Of a DNA stretch of 64,000 bases, positions 1 through 10,641 are shown in pieces. Every line of letters starts with the position of its first letter. Position 1 is the first letter of the stretch. The stretch spans positions 14,893,708 to 14,957,707 of the forward strand of contig CM055102.1 of assembly GCA_029204225.1 (NCBI GenBank). The letters are read 5' to 3'. A model generated the notes under the pieces. The model was not told the origin of the DNA. It saw only the letters and a program-made list of their open reading frames with translations, and made no database searches. Origin of the DNA: Diphasiastrum complanatum. Taxonomy: Eukaryota; Streptophyta; Lycopodiopsida; Lycopodiales; Lycopodiaceae. Made by a program: the position numbers and the translations under genes.

Positions 1-1244
1 CAAGATGACAAGCATTCGACTGCTCCTTGCATACAGACACAATACAATCTGGAAATTCACCAGATTGATGTAAATACGGCCTTTCTCCACGGAGATCTAG
101 AGGAAAAAATCTTCATGAAGCAGCTTGAAGGATTCGAAGACCCCGACAATCAACAATATGTTTGTCGGTTGCAGCGATGCATTTATGGTCTAAAGTAGGC
201 ATTATGATCTTGGTATAAAAAGATCGATAGTCTTTTGAAGTCTCTAGACTTCACTCCTACACAACCAAATTGCAATGTCTATATAGAAAGTAGAAAAAAG
301 TTTTGTGATTATGACTATTTTTGTAAATGACTCCCTAATGATAGGAAACTCCTTGATACTAATCAAGAAAATGAAGAGTCAAATTTCTAAAAGTTATGAA
401 ATCACAGATCTAGGAGAAGCAACAAAATGCCTTGGGCTGGAAATTAGAAGAATTCAAATGAGAAGAGAAATGCATCTGAGTCAGTCAGAGTACGTCCGAA
501 AAGTATTGAAGTAGTACCGAATGATGGACTGTAAAGAAAAAGCCACACCAATGATAGTTGGAGCCAGACTAATGAAATAGGATTGTCCGAATATAGATGA
601 GGAGAGACAGAAAATGGAAGATATACCCTACCAAAACCTGATCGGTAGTCTGATGTACCTCACAATCTGTATCAGACCCGACTTGGTCTTCTTTGTCTAT
701 GCTTTAAGCCAATTCTCTTCGAATCCTGGCATGGCACATTGGCAAATGGTGAAACAAATTCTGCAATATCTGAAGGGTACTCAGAACATGGGATTAACCT
801 ACACAACAGACAACAAAGGTAAAGGATTCGAGCTGCAACACTATAGTGATGCAAGCTAGGCAAGCTACAAAGACGACAGCAAGTCCGTGAGAGGAGGATG
901 TTCGATTGCATCCAAAGCAGCAATCAACTGGACGTGCAAGAAACAAACCTTGATGGCTCAATCCTCATGTGAAGCTGAATATGTCGTAGCTTCAAAAATG
1001 GCGAACGAGGTAGTATGGTTGCAGATGATGTTAGAGATACCACAAGGAGAATCGTGCACGATGATGATGGATTCTCAAAATGCCATATATCTATCCCAGG
1101 ATCTTGTTTTCCATTCAAAGACAAAACATATAATTCTGAAATACCATCATATTCGAGAATTGATCTCGAAAGGAGAGCTCAAGATTCAGTACATAAAATC
1201 TGAAGACATGATTGCAGATTTGGTCACGAAGCCGCTCGACAAAC
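1..1244 (+). pseudogene. Ty1/copia RT-RNase H remnant
   Basis: This is the C-terminal part of a copia polyprotein: reverse transcriptase, which copies element RNA into DNA, followed by RNase H. Visible RT signatures are a VNTAFLHGDLEE-like block near 70-110, CIYGLK near 180-195 and a degenerate FVNDSLM version of the YVDD active-site block near 325-345. RNase H signatures are SSCEAEYVV near 960-990 and ADLVTKPLDK near 1215-1242. Several in-frame stops (for example after CIYGLK, after the block ending RKVLK at 514, and after YSDAS) show it is dead. The element starts left of the window. The reading frame is cut at 1244 by the element at 1245-6758, and its last codons resume at 6764. Assignment to copia is firm; the lineage was not resolved. 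Confidence 0.9.
1240..1244. other. Target-site duplication, left copy
   Basis: CAAAC directly precedes the left LTR. The same five bases follow the right LTR at 6759-6763. A 5-bp duplication is usual for LTR element integration, so this fixes both element ends. Confidence 0.88.
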
Positions 1245-2093
1245 TGTGAAAGTACAGCAAAAAGGACCAAGAATGGATCCAAATCAGATCCACAAGTGTG
1301 ATTGGATGTTAGATTAGATTGATCTACCAATCTACACAAGATTAGATAGCACTAGATCAAATCTACATCAACAAATCTAACAAGAACAATCAAATATGAT
1401 CAAAACTTGTACTTTTTGGTTTCACACGTGTGAAGACCTATTAGAGTACGGACTACTAGCAAATAATGAAGTACACTAAGCTTAGAAACCATTAGAAGCA
1501 TAAAATCACAAGACAAATGAAGAGATTACTCAAGAAATGCACCAAAACCAAGATTTAGCTTTCTTGTCAATTATGGCCAAATGAGCCACCATATATACAC
1601 AAGAGCTGATGCTTACTCAGCTGATTTGGCACTTGTGAGAGTGCCTACTCATCAAAGGATCCACCAATAATCATCAATATGGCACATGGACCAAGTTTCC
1701 TAACTTATAGCCACCTCCCTTGATTTTAGGCAATTTTCCTAATTTATAGGAACTTGCACAAATATCTACTACAAGTTGGATCTCACCTACTACTAATGTT
1801 TTAACACATATGAGCAGTCCTTGGCACGTGTAAGATCACTCCTATCCATGTGAAATAGCTTTTACTACCAATAACATGATGCCAAGTGGCATATAGCTAG
1901 AAAACTAGATTTTGGCCATTTTAGCCACTAGATCTCAAATGAAATGATATGTACAACTTATATGACTCATCTAAATGATAAATGTATTTATTTCACACGT
2001 GGGAATAGGCTCCACACATGTCTAATGATGATATTTACTAGTCATAATGGTATTTACAAGATTTGATCAAGTTAGCTTTTGCCAATTTTAACA
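1245..2093 (-). repeat. Element A, 3' LTR
   Basis: 849 bp, paired with 5910-6758. On the + strand it starts TGTGAAAGTACAG and ends CCAATTTTAACA, giving short TGT...ACA inverted ends. In element sense (minus) this is the downstream LTR because the polypurine tract adjoins it. Confidence 0.9.
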
Positions 2094-2106
2094 CTCCTCC
2101 TCAAAA
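2094..2106 (-). other. Polypurine tract of element A
   Basis: The minus strand reads TTTTGAGGAGGAG immediately before the LTR start TGTTAAAATTGG. This is the expected site of plus-strand DNA priming. Element B has nearly the same tract at 15944-15956. Confidence 0.8.
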
Positions 2107-2357
2107 CTAACTTGATAAAAGCATGATGATGTTAAGCTTGATGCCATGGGCTGAATTGGTCGTCAAATATGGATCCTTGCTGGTTCAAAGGTGTGAAGAT
2201 CAGCCAATGAGCTTGATGTTGATTCGAAATCACCATATCCATGATAGTGCCTCTTTGATGTTGACTTTTTTGATGAACTTGAGAGCTTTGCACCATCCTA
2301 GCACCTCTTTCATTGATTTGTTCCATCCTTGAAACATATGGTTGATCCAAAAGCTCC

Positions 2358-4079
2358 TCATCCTTGAAAATAGTTGCAACTCCATGATAAAATATAAAGA
2401 GTCCTTATTGACTCATAAGGATCACAAAGATCCAACATCATGCTACCAAGATCTCGAGAATTAGGCTCATCAACATTGGCAAGACTATGCATGCTATAAT
2501 AACAAAGAGTTTGCATCATATCTCCATGCTTGATTACCATGCTAATATCAGATCTAATGATGCTAAATACTTCATTATGGAGATAAGTTTCCTTAGAGGA
2601 TGATTCACTTACTCTCATAAAGAGTTTACAATTTGCCTCAATACATGAAAAAAGACAATTTTTCACACTAAGAGTGGACAAATCACTCTTGATCTTGCAA
2701 GACTCAAGAGCATACATTTGATGAAATAACCATTTGCTTTCTAATTGATCTAAAATCAATTTCATATCATTAAGAACATCAACTATGTTCTCAAGAGAGA
2801 CACCATACTCAACTAGTATTGCTTTACTCCAACTTTGGGATGCAAAAGTCTCACTAAAGCAAATTGATTCACCAAATGACATAAGAGAAGAAAGCATGAG
2901 ATGTATGCCACTTGAAATGTGTTCCTCTTTCCCTTGAAATGTGAGCCATATGAGCTCAACCATGTCTCTTGATATTCTTCTTGTAATCATAACTTGAGAA
3001 GGACTCTCCTCCTCAATCCTTGGCACACTTGAACCTCGAGATGACTCCTCAAGATCAACTCCTTGGTGCTCCTCCTTGATGGAAATCCGAGACCTCCATG
3101 TCTCAAAATTATCACAACAAACATGATCATATAATGTGCACTTCATATGATTATCAACATTACTTATGCTAGAACCATAAGTCCAAAAATCACCACAACT
3201 TGGCATGATTTTTCTAATATTGAAATCAAGAAGTATTTCCATCTCAATAAGGCTAAGTACTTGCTTATGGATATAAGTGTCCACTTTGGATGCTTCACTT
3301 ATTCTCATAAGAAGTTTACAACTTGCCTTTAAAATTGAAAATTTACAATCTTCAACATTATGAATGAACACATCATTCATGACCTTATTGAAACCAACAA
3401 AAAATACATTATGAAGACATTTCCATTTCCTTGACTTCATATTCAATGTAAGTTTACAAGGAAAACATGCTTTGCTATCTACTAAGGCATCACACTCAAC
3501 TAGTATTGCCTTAATCCACCTTTGAGATACAAAAATCTCTTCAAAGCAAAATAGTTCTTCATTAGATGTCATGAGAGCATAAATGGAACTATTTTCATTT
3601 TGTGATTGCTCCTTCTTAATATTTCTTGGTTTCTCTTGGGTCATAACAATAAATTTGAACTTTTCTAAAGTTCTAAGCAAAATGTTTTCCAAGGACATGA
3701 AATAAATCCAAGTGACATTAATGAAAGTGACATTTATCTTTGCATTTTGAACCAAACAATGCACTTCCAAATGAAAAACTTCTAAAGGTTTGAAATGTGT
3801 GATGATGGACTTTTGAAGACAAATCTTGTAAGTCCTTGTGAGACTCCAAGCCTCATGCATCTTTCCACAAAGGAAACACCTTTCCTTGGATTTGTCCTTC
3901 TTTCCTTTGCACTTTGAAATTGAAGCTCCATCCTTCGCCTCGGCCCCCTTGCTTTGGTTCTCCTTGGATGGATTGGTCTTCATTTTGTAGCATCTTGAGA
4001 CAAAATGATCTCTCTTGCCATAAAGGTTGCATTTAGAATCCTTACTTGCCTCCAATAGGTTGCCACCTATTGATGCCAT
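2358..4079 (-). CDS. Element A reading frame: gag start and zinc knuckle fused to a duplicated unknown module
   Basis: A 573-codon frame starts at the ATG at 4079 (MASIGGNLLEAS). The frame is open further upstream but without an earlier ATG. The first 12 residues match the gag start of element B (MASQGGYLLEAS). A knuckle-like CNLYGKRDHFVSRC follows at residues 17-30, with its second Cys replaced by Tyr, and a CFLCGKMH motif is at 68-75. The remainder is unfamiliar and contains two related segments, roughly residues 145-335 and 370-560. They align as F-EIFVSQRWIKAILVE against F-ETFASQSWSKAILVE, and CKLLMRISEAS against CKLFMRVSESS. No enzyme motif was seen. The lack of stops over 573 codons in AT-rich DNA suggests recent or maintained coding capacity. 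Function unknown; it may be a captured sequence or a highly diverged gag. Confidence 0.6.
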   Translation of the reverse strand: MASIGGNLLEASKDSKCNLYGKRDHFVSRCYKMKTNPSKENQSKGAEAKDGASISKCKGKKDKSKERCFLCGKMHEAWSLTRTYKICLQKSIITHFKPLEVFHLEVHCLVQNAKINVTFINVTWIYFMSLENILLRTLEKFKFIVMTQEKPRNIKKEQSQNENSSIYALMTSNEELFCFEEIFVSQRWIKAILVECDALVDSKACFPCKLTLNMKSRKWKCLHNVFFVGFNKVMNDVFIHNVEDCKFSILKASCKLLMRISEASKVDTYIHKQVLSLIEMEILLDFNIRKIMPSCGDFWTYGSSISNVDNHMKCTLYDHVCCDNFETWRSRISIKEEHQGVDLEESSRGSSVPRIEEESPSQVMITRRISRDMVELIWLTFQGKEEHISSGIHLMLSSLMSFGESICFSETFASQSWSKAILVEYGVSLENIVDVLNDMKLILDQLESKWLFHQMYALESCKIKSDLSTLSVKNCLFSCIEANCKLFMRVSESSSKETYLHNEVFSIIRSDISMVIKHGDMMQTLCYYSMHSLANVDEPNSRDLGSMMLDLCDPYESIRTLYILSWSCNYFQG

Positions 4080-5896
4080 GATGAGGAGGTAAAACCTAGT
4101 GATATGACTTTTCAAAATGTAATTTGTGACTCTCAAGAAACTAGATTTGAACACATTCAACAATCTAGAAGGATCTACACAAGATCTAGACCACTTTCAA
4201 CCTAGTCAATTGGAAACTAATCTTTGCTTTGATCACTAAGACAAAAGCACTCTATCAAATCACAAAAATCAGATCCAAACACCCCTATTGAACTCAACAA
4301 ATACCAATAACTCTTCCTCTTGAGAGTTGGAATGGATTTGAAAATATTTGACACCTAGATTTTCCTTTTATCTTGACTAGTTCACTCAACTTTTGAGATT
4401 CTTGAACAAAGTATGGGTTTTGTTTCAAATACTTGAAAATCCAACTTAGTCACTTTTTTTGGACTCACTCTTGACCCAAATAATCTCACTCTTGAGATTT
4501 GAATTTAATTTGATTTGACAACAAATTAAACCACTAATTTTCACAACAACAAAAAAAGGATCTACACTAGATCACAAAAACTTGACATGTATACTTGATT
4601 CAAACACACAAAGATCAGATCCAATCACCCCTTTTGGAATCCCTCTTGACCCAAAGAATCTCACTCTTGAGATTTGGAATGGACATGAAATGGTTTGATA
4701 ACAATCTATGTCAATAATTTTCACCAAGCTAAAAAATTAGACATCTAGAGATTCACAAAGATCCCAATCATGTATGAATGCTCAAATATGGACTCCTCCC
4801 TATTCTAGACTCCCAATGAGATCACAACTTGACCCTCAGACTCTCACAAAGAAAGTTGAATAGAACTCATTTGAGTTTCATACATATAATGTCAAAATTT
4901 TGCTCAAAAAATTGAATTCATTCACCCCCATTGAACTCCACCAAGTACCAATGACTCTACCTCTTTAGAGTTAGAATGAAATTCAAATTTTCAAAAATGT
5001 GATACTTCTCTCTCACTAAGATATTTGCTTACAAAGAGCTAATGCCACTTAGCAAGATTTGATCACAATGAAGAAGACAATTTTTCCACCAAAGTCAAGA
5101 ATTGAGTTACTAGTTCTTGCCCTCTACAAAGGAAGGATCTCTTGAAAATTTTGGATCAACCACAACACAAATGCCTCACTCACCTTTATGACTTTAATTC
5201 AAGCCAAAAAACACACTCACACACTTGAGTAGGGGTGAACAATGTGACTTGGATCTCAAATTTTTCTCCTAGTACTTGCCAACAATTCTTATCACCTTGT
5301 ATAGGTAAATTTTGCCTTTATGAGTGTTTGTGCTTTAGAAATTCACTAAGATTTCACTTGGAGGACTGATCCAAGAGTGTCTTCTAGCATTTATATGCTT
5401 CTAGACTCGGCCCTTTCACTCTTGAATAAATCTAGAATGAAGGTATAATGGATTTCAATCACTCCCCTTGCAAATCACTCCTTAATCTTTGGTTTATAGC
5501 ACTCTTTCTCTCTCAACTTCAATGTACACTCAAAAAATTAGAGAATGAACTTCAATGTACTGTAAAAAAGCTTTAATCCATCTATATGATTGATCTAAAC
5601 CAAGAACAAATCAATGGAATAGAAACAATGCAAGTGAAAGCTTGAAAAATGCACTAAATTGACTCAAAATTGGGTGTATGAAGCTCAAAATGCACCAAAC
5701 TGAATTTTATTGTCCAAAATAGGTCCTGTACGGCCCCACATGTGTGGAAAGTACACATGTATCCCACAGCAAGATTTGGTACAAATATGATGGTTCTAGC
5801 TATCCATTCAACCTCGCTACCTCAATATTAGCTTGTTTCCAAAAACCTGCCAATTTGGGTATAGTTTAGATCAATTCCTTAAATGCACTTGTACTT
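4080..5896 (-). other. Element A untranslated leader
   Basis: 1.8 kb without a supported gene. It contains at least three diverged copies of a block pairing CACCCC-TTGAACTC-ACCAATGACTCT with a TTGAGAGTTGGAATGGA-like segment (near 4280-4340, 4615-4690 and 4920-4985). In element sense it lies between the primer-binding site and the reading frame, where packaging signals are expected. Confidence 0.6.
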
Positions 5897-5909
5897 GGCT
5901 CTGATACCA
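5897..5909 (-). other. Primer-binding site, initiator tRNA-Met type (element A)
   Basis: The minus strand reads TGGTATCAGAGCC directly next to the right LTR. This is the standard complement to the 3' end of plant initiator tRNA-Met used by most plant copia elements. It sets the element's orientation. Confidence 0.9.
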
Positions 5910-6758
5910 TGTGAAAGTACAGCAAAAAGGACCAAGAATGGATCCAAATCAGATCCACAAGTGTGATTGGATGTTAGATTAGATTGATCTACCAATCTAC
6001 ACAAGATTAGATAGCACTAGATCAAATCTACATCAACAAATCTAACAAGGACAATCAAATATGATCAAAACTTGTACTTTCTGGTTTCACACGTGTGAAG
6101 ACCTGTCAGAGTACGTACTACCAGCAAATAATGAAGTACACTAAGCTTAGAAACCATTAGAAACATAAAATCACAAGACAAATGGAGAGATTACTCAAGA
6201 AATGCACCAAAACCAAGATTTAGCTTTCTTGTCAATTATGGCCAAATGAGCCACCATATATACACAAGAGCTGATGCTTACTTAGCTGATTTGGCACGTG
6301 TGAGAGTTCCTACTCATCAAAGGATCCACCAATAATCATCAATATGGCACATGGACCAAGTTTCCTAACTTATAGCCACCTCCTTTGATTTTAGGCAATC
6401 TTCCTAATTTATAGGGACTTGCACAAATATCTACTACAAGTTGGATCTCACCTACTACTAATGTTTTAACACATATGAGCAGTCCTTGGCACGTGTGAGA
6501 TCACTCCTATCCATGTGAAATAGCTTTTCCTACCAATAACATGATGCCAAGTGGCATATAGCTAGAAAACTAGATTTTGGCCATTTTAGCCACTAGATCT
6601 CAAATGAAATGGTATGTACAACCTATATGACTCATCTAAATGATAAATGTATTTATTTCACACGTGGGAACAGGCTCCACACATGTCTAATGATGATATT
6701 TACTAGTCGTAATGGTATTTACAAGATTTGATCAAGTTAGCTTTTGCCAATTTTAACA
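5910..6758 (-). repeat. Element A, 5' LTR
   Basis: 849 bp, same length as 1245-2093, with about 20 substitutions and no obvious length change. The absence of indels and the roughly 97-98 percent identity judged by eye point to a comparatively recent insertion. Confidence 0.9.
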
Positions 6759-6763
6759 CAAAC
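6759..6763. other. Target-site duplication, right copy
   Basis: CAAAC, matching 1240-1244. Confidence 0.88.
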
Positions 6764-6825
6764 CACTGTTCGCAAGGTAAAGAAAGGCAATTGGATTAAA
6801 TATACAAAGTTGCAAGATTCAAGAG
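6764..6825 (+). pseudogene. Displaced C-terminal tail of the copia RNase H at 1-1244
   Basis: Reading the host frame across the insertion continues the RNase H end (KPLDK) with a PLFAR-type tail and then RKAIGLNI, as expected for the C terminus of copia polyproteins, with one stop between. This shows that element A split a pre-existing copia copy. Confidence 0.7.
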
Positions 6826-6829
6826 GAAG

Positions 6830-7901
6830 CTACAAAATTTCACTGGTTAAGTGATTGCCAAGGAGCCTTTGAGAAATTAAAACAGTCTTTAGCTTAAGCA
6901 ACTGGAGTAAGACCCCCCAGACTGGACAAAGAAGTTCCATGTCTGTGTAGATACATCCTCATTTGTGATAGGTGCAGTGCTCAGTCAAAAAGATAGCCAG
7001 AATAAAGATTGTCCTATTTATTATATTGGTAGACAATTAGCAGCTTCAGAAAAGAATTATTCCGCTACAAAACGAGAGGCTTTAGGCATGATCTATTTCG
7101 TTAAGAAATTTAGGCATTTGTTTTTCACGTAGATCATTATGCACTTAAACACTTGGTAAACAAACTCGATCTCTCCGGTAGGATCACTCATTGGGTTTTA
7201 TTGTTAGACGAGCTTGATTATCAGGTTGAATTAAGGAGAGAAAAAGACCATCAGAATGTTGACTATATTTCACGCCTTCAGACCAAAGACCAATTAGAAC
7301 TCATCTCAGTCAAATTTCTGGATGAGCATATAATGTGTATCCAGGCTGTCTATTTATACTGATATTATTATTATTTTACAAGATTAGATATACCCAGATA
7401 ACTTTAATAAGCAACAGAAAACAGTTTTCCTAGCAAAGGTCGCACCATATACCATCATGGATAAGGTTTTATGTAAACTTGGACCTTCATCATTGTCGAG
7501 AGCCAACCGAAGTTACTACTGTGATCCGTGCATTATATGGCGAAGATTTAGGTGGACATTATGCACTCAAAAATATTGCTAAGAAAATTTTAAATGCTAG
7601 ATATTGTTGGCCCCCCGTTTATAAAGGCGTTCAATATTTCATTCAAAAATGTGATGCATGTCAAAGGATGGAGAAATCCAGCTTTGCAACTCAGTGGCTA
7701 TTAACACCCATTATACCTCTAGCACCTTTCAAAAAATGGGGAGTCGATTTTGTTGGACCCATTAAACTCACAACTTGCAAAACTAGAAGATGTTATATAC
7801 TTGTTGCTACCGATTACACCACTAAAATCATAATTTCATTAATTCTCGTCTTGTGCAGAAACTCAGCTAGGAAACTGAAGCCAATAATCATGTATATATA
7901 G
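6830..7901 (+). pseudogene. Ty3/gypsy RNase H and integrase remnant
   Basis: Broken gypsy pol. RNase H blocks include FEKLKQSLA near 6870, a PPRLDKEV block near 6920, VIGAVLSQKD near 6970-7000, and RQLAASEKNYSATKREAL near 7030-7085. Integrase follows at 7479-7901: an HHCC zinc-binding region (GGHYALKNIAKKILNARYCW, then FIQKCDACQR), then the start of the catalytic core (WGVDFVGPI, VATDYTTK with the first catalytic Asp). Stops and frame changes occur at about 6895, 7130 and 7360. The integrase core stops before its second Asp. This half of pol lies upstream of a protease-RT segment on the same strand, the reverse of the normal gene order. Confidence 0.85.
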
Positions 7902-7939
7902 TTTATCTAGCTTCAAGAGCAGGGTTTGAGACTTGGAAT

Positions 7940-8698
7940 GTGAAAGTGCCGAATCTACCAATTTTGATACAAGGACAAAGAGAATTAGTTAGTTTTCATG
8001 TTTTGGACCTAGCCCATACTGGTTTGATTTTTGGTTATGGATGGTTATTTAGCAAATTGTCTTCTCTGGCTATTGATTTTGAGAAACATGTTCTCACTTT
8101 CAAGGAGGGTAATAAGGTAGTTACTTTATTTGGCTATAATTTTGTACATCCGTTGGATGGAATTTCTGCAGTTAACATAATGGAAGCATTTGATTATTCA
8201 CAATATGAAGTTTTTTCAGTATTTTCTATTTCAATTATGGATGTTTCTGATGTGAATCTAAATTGTTGTGAATTCTCTACAATTTTTAACTCTTTAAATT
8301 TAGATATCAAACAAGCAATGAAAAATCAAATCAGAAGCGAATATGAAGATGTTTTTCCATTAGAATTACTTCATGGTTTACCACCATCTAAGTCAGTAGA
8401 CCACAGGATAGAGCTAATTCCAAAAAGTCAACCTATTTCTAGACATCCTTATAGGATCTCTCCGAAAGAAGAGATAAAGATTTCAAATCAAATAGAAAAC
8501 TATCTGAAGATGGGACATCTCCAACCCAGTAAATCAACATGGGGTGCTCTTGTTCTTCTGAAAGCGAAGAAGAATGGAAGTTTCCATATGTGCTTGGATT
8601 ACCATGGGTTGAATAAAATGACTATTAAGAATAAATATCTAGTACCCAGGATGGATGACCTTGTAAATTGCTTGGGTGGAGTTAAATATTTCGCTTAG
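7940..8698 (+). pseudogene. Ty3/gypsy protease-RT segment
   Basis: An open stretch of about 250 codons carrying the end of a gypsy aspartic protease (GYGWLFSKLSSLAIDFEK) and the N-terminal part of reverse transcriptase: a DVFP-LHGLPPSKSVDHRIEL block, then PISRHPYRISPKE, LKAKKNGSFHMCLDYHGLNK and PRMDDLVNCLGG. It ends before the YxDD active site with a stop at 8696-8698, followed by a short local repeat (TTAGGTGGAGTTA-like), so it is a fragment. It adjoins integrase sequence that should be downstream of it, so two element copies were joined or rearranged here. Confidence 0.85.
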
Positions 8699-8699
8699 G

Positions 8700-8868
8700 T
8701 GGAGTTACATATTTCACTAAGATAGATCTCAAAATAGGATGGACTTGTGAACTTAGGATTTCTATCACTAACAATGTCACCCGACAGTCCATAAAATCGA
8801 AATAATCTTTCAACAAAGATAGCCTTAATAATTGACTTAACTAGTATGAATGCATCTAACTTAGTTAT
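8700..8868 (-). pseudogene. Gypsy integrase core fragment, opposite strand
   Basis: The minus strand encodes FVERLFRFYGLSGDIVSDRN followed by PKFTS, a typical second-Asp region of a gypsy integrase core. It is short, has no continuation, and lies head-to-head with the protease-RT segment. It is a third pol piece in a 2-kb jumble. Confidence 0.6.
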
Positions 8869-9540
8869 TGTAAAAAAGTACAGTACTAAGGACCATAAAT
8901 GAATCTTTGAATGATCCACAAGGTTGATTGTGTGCTTGTTAAACAATCTATCAGATACTAGTCATCAGAAAACAAGATCTAGTTTAGCAGCTTGATAGAA
9001 AACCAATAGAGACAATCCAATCATTGATCATAAATTGAAATCCGACTTCACACGTATGAAAATAAGGCGGTAGTACAGCCTTTAGACAGAGTTTAAAGTG
9101 TGCCAAAGCTTAGTTACATTGGAATGAATCACAATCACCATACATAGAGAGAAAATCCGAGTTTTTCCTTGAGGCTCCAAAAAGTTTCTATCTTCTCACT
9201 ATGGAGAATGGGAATACATAGTAAAAGACACTTTTCAAAGTTAGGAAGTAGACTCAAATTTCTTGCTCTAATGTGAAAACCCTAGTCTAGATCCAAGAGT
9301 CATGCTTGGTAAATGCATGGTAAGTACAAATCTCATCATAAATCATGGTCTAGATCCTACAAAGTAAGAATCACTACTAAATGGAAACAACCACTCCTCT
9401 TGACTCGTGGTAACCTACCTAAGGTGTGGATTTACAAGTGGCACTTTGGCCATTCAAATGACTAACAAATTTTTTTGACAAAGTATACAATATTCTACAT
9501 GGCTAGATTTGCCAATATAAGCAATTTTTCACATAAGAAA
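8869..9540 (-). repeat. Diverged solo LTR related to element A
   Basis: From TGTAAAAAAGTACAG at 8869 the sequence follows the element A LTR at low identity: an AAGGACCA block, then GATCCACAAG, AAACAATCTA, and GACTTCACACGTATGAA (LTR A has GGTTTCACACGTGTGAA). The far end is not clear. No internal element sequence accompanies it, so a solo LTR is the simplest reading. Confidence 0.5.
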
Positions 9541-10640
9541 ATAAGAGTAGTGATAGAGCCAAGAAAGGAAAAAAATAAATATCCAAATTCATCACGAAAG
9601 GGTTTACTTTCCAATCTGAAGGTAACATGAGCAAATCCCAAATTCAATTTTTACATTGTGGTGATTTTGTTCATTGTGAAGTGAATGATTTATAAGACAT
9701 AAAAAGACACTATTGATTGTGACAACGAATAAAATTACTCAAATGATGCTAGTGTCAGCACTCCCAAAACTAGTGGTGATTTGGTTTGGATTTGATGGAT
9801 ACATGCCTAGCCAAAGATATACCATGTCTAATCTGTATCTTGTGTGGATTTTTTAGATCCAAGTTGGAAGAATTCCATTGGAGAGATCAAAGACAATATT
9901 TTTACACAAAAAGAAGTGTGACTTTGGAATGTGTACTTCAAGCACACATGACAACAAGCAAGATAAATGATCTCTATGTGTCAATAAATGGTCAATGTAT
10001 GGATGATCATAAGAAAAAGTTCTTTCTAGATTCTTGGTTTAATCTTCTTTTAGCTCAAGATGTCCAACAGGTACATTTATGATGTTTTGGCTCATATTTC
10101 ATCTTTGGAAAAGTTCATTTATGTTAGAGGGATTATCTACCCACCATGCAATATCCAATTGATGTTGCTTGAAGCCCAAGAGCCCACCCTCTACAATTGT
10201 TTCTTGTATTGAGAAACTCTCAAATCTACACAAATTCTAAAGGATTTATGCATAGTCAAAGTCAAATCTATTTCGACCCTACAAATCAAAAAACCATCTC
10301 AATCCTTGGCTTGGATTGACAAATCTAGTTGAGTCAAAACTCCATTTAGATCCCTATAGTCAAAATAAAAAATTCAACCCATTTATTGCTATTGGACCCA
10401 ACATCTAGTTGAGTCAAAACTCTATTTAGATCCGTATAGTCAAAATAAAAAATTCAACCCATTTATTCCTCTAGTAGACCCATTTTTTCAATTCTATGTC
10501 TACTTGAAACCAAGTGTCTATTTTCAACCCTATGTCTATTTTTGACCCATGTCACAATCCTACCTCGACCCAAAGGACTATCAACCATTGTACATAAAGT
10601 TGTCTAATATAGGATGGATTAGGTTAGGCAGTAGTGGTTA
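9541..10640. other. Intergenic DNA without supported gene
   Basis: AT-rich sequence. One short open stretch at 9786-10082 (+) resembles nothing recognised and has no supporting feature. A two-copy 80-bp direct repeat lies at 10323-10482. Confidence 0.6.
10323..10482. repeat. 80-bp tandem duplication
   Basis: Two adjacent copies start ATCTAGTTGAGTCAAAACTC (10323 and 10403) and run through CAAAATAAAAAATTCAACCC with few differences. Confidence 0.8.
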
Positions 10641-10641
10641 A

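Larger units (their letters stand above)
1245..6758 (-). mobile_element. Complete non-autonomous copia-like LTR element (element A)
   Basis: A 5.5-kb element is bounded by two direct repeats of 849 bp that differ at about 20 positions by eye. Both begin TGTGAAAG and end TTTTAACA, and the whole is flanked by a CAAAC duplication. Orientation is minus: the initiator tRNA-Met primer-binding site lies just inside the right LTR and the polypurine tract just inside the left LTR. Between them there is one long reading frame (2358-4079) and a 1.8-kb non-coding leader. No protease, integrase, reverse transcriptase or RNase H is visible, so it must borrow these in trans. Its PBS, PPT and LTR start (TGTTAAAATTGG in element sense) match element B at 15163-20964, a likely helper family. 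It inserted into the 3' end of an older copia RNase H. Confidence 0.9.

Noticed and set aside
9786-10082. 98-codon + frame
   Set aside because: No recognisable motif, no promoter or neighbours; length is compatible with chance in this region.
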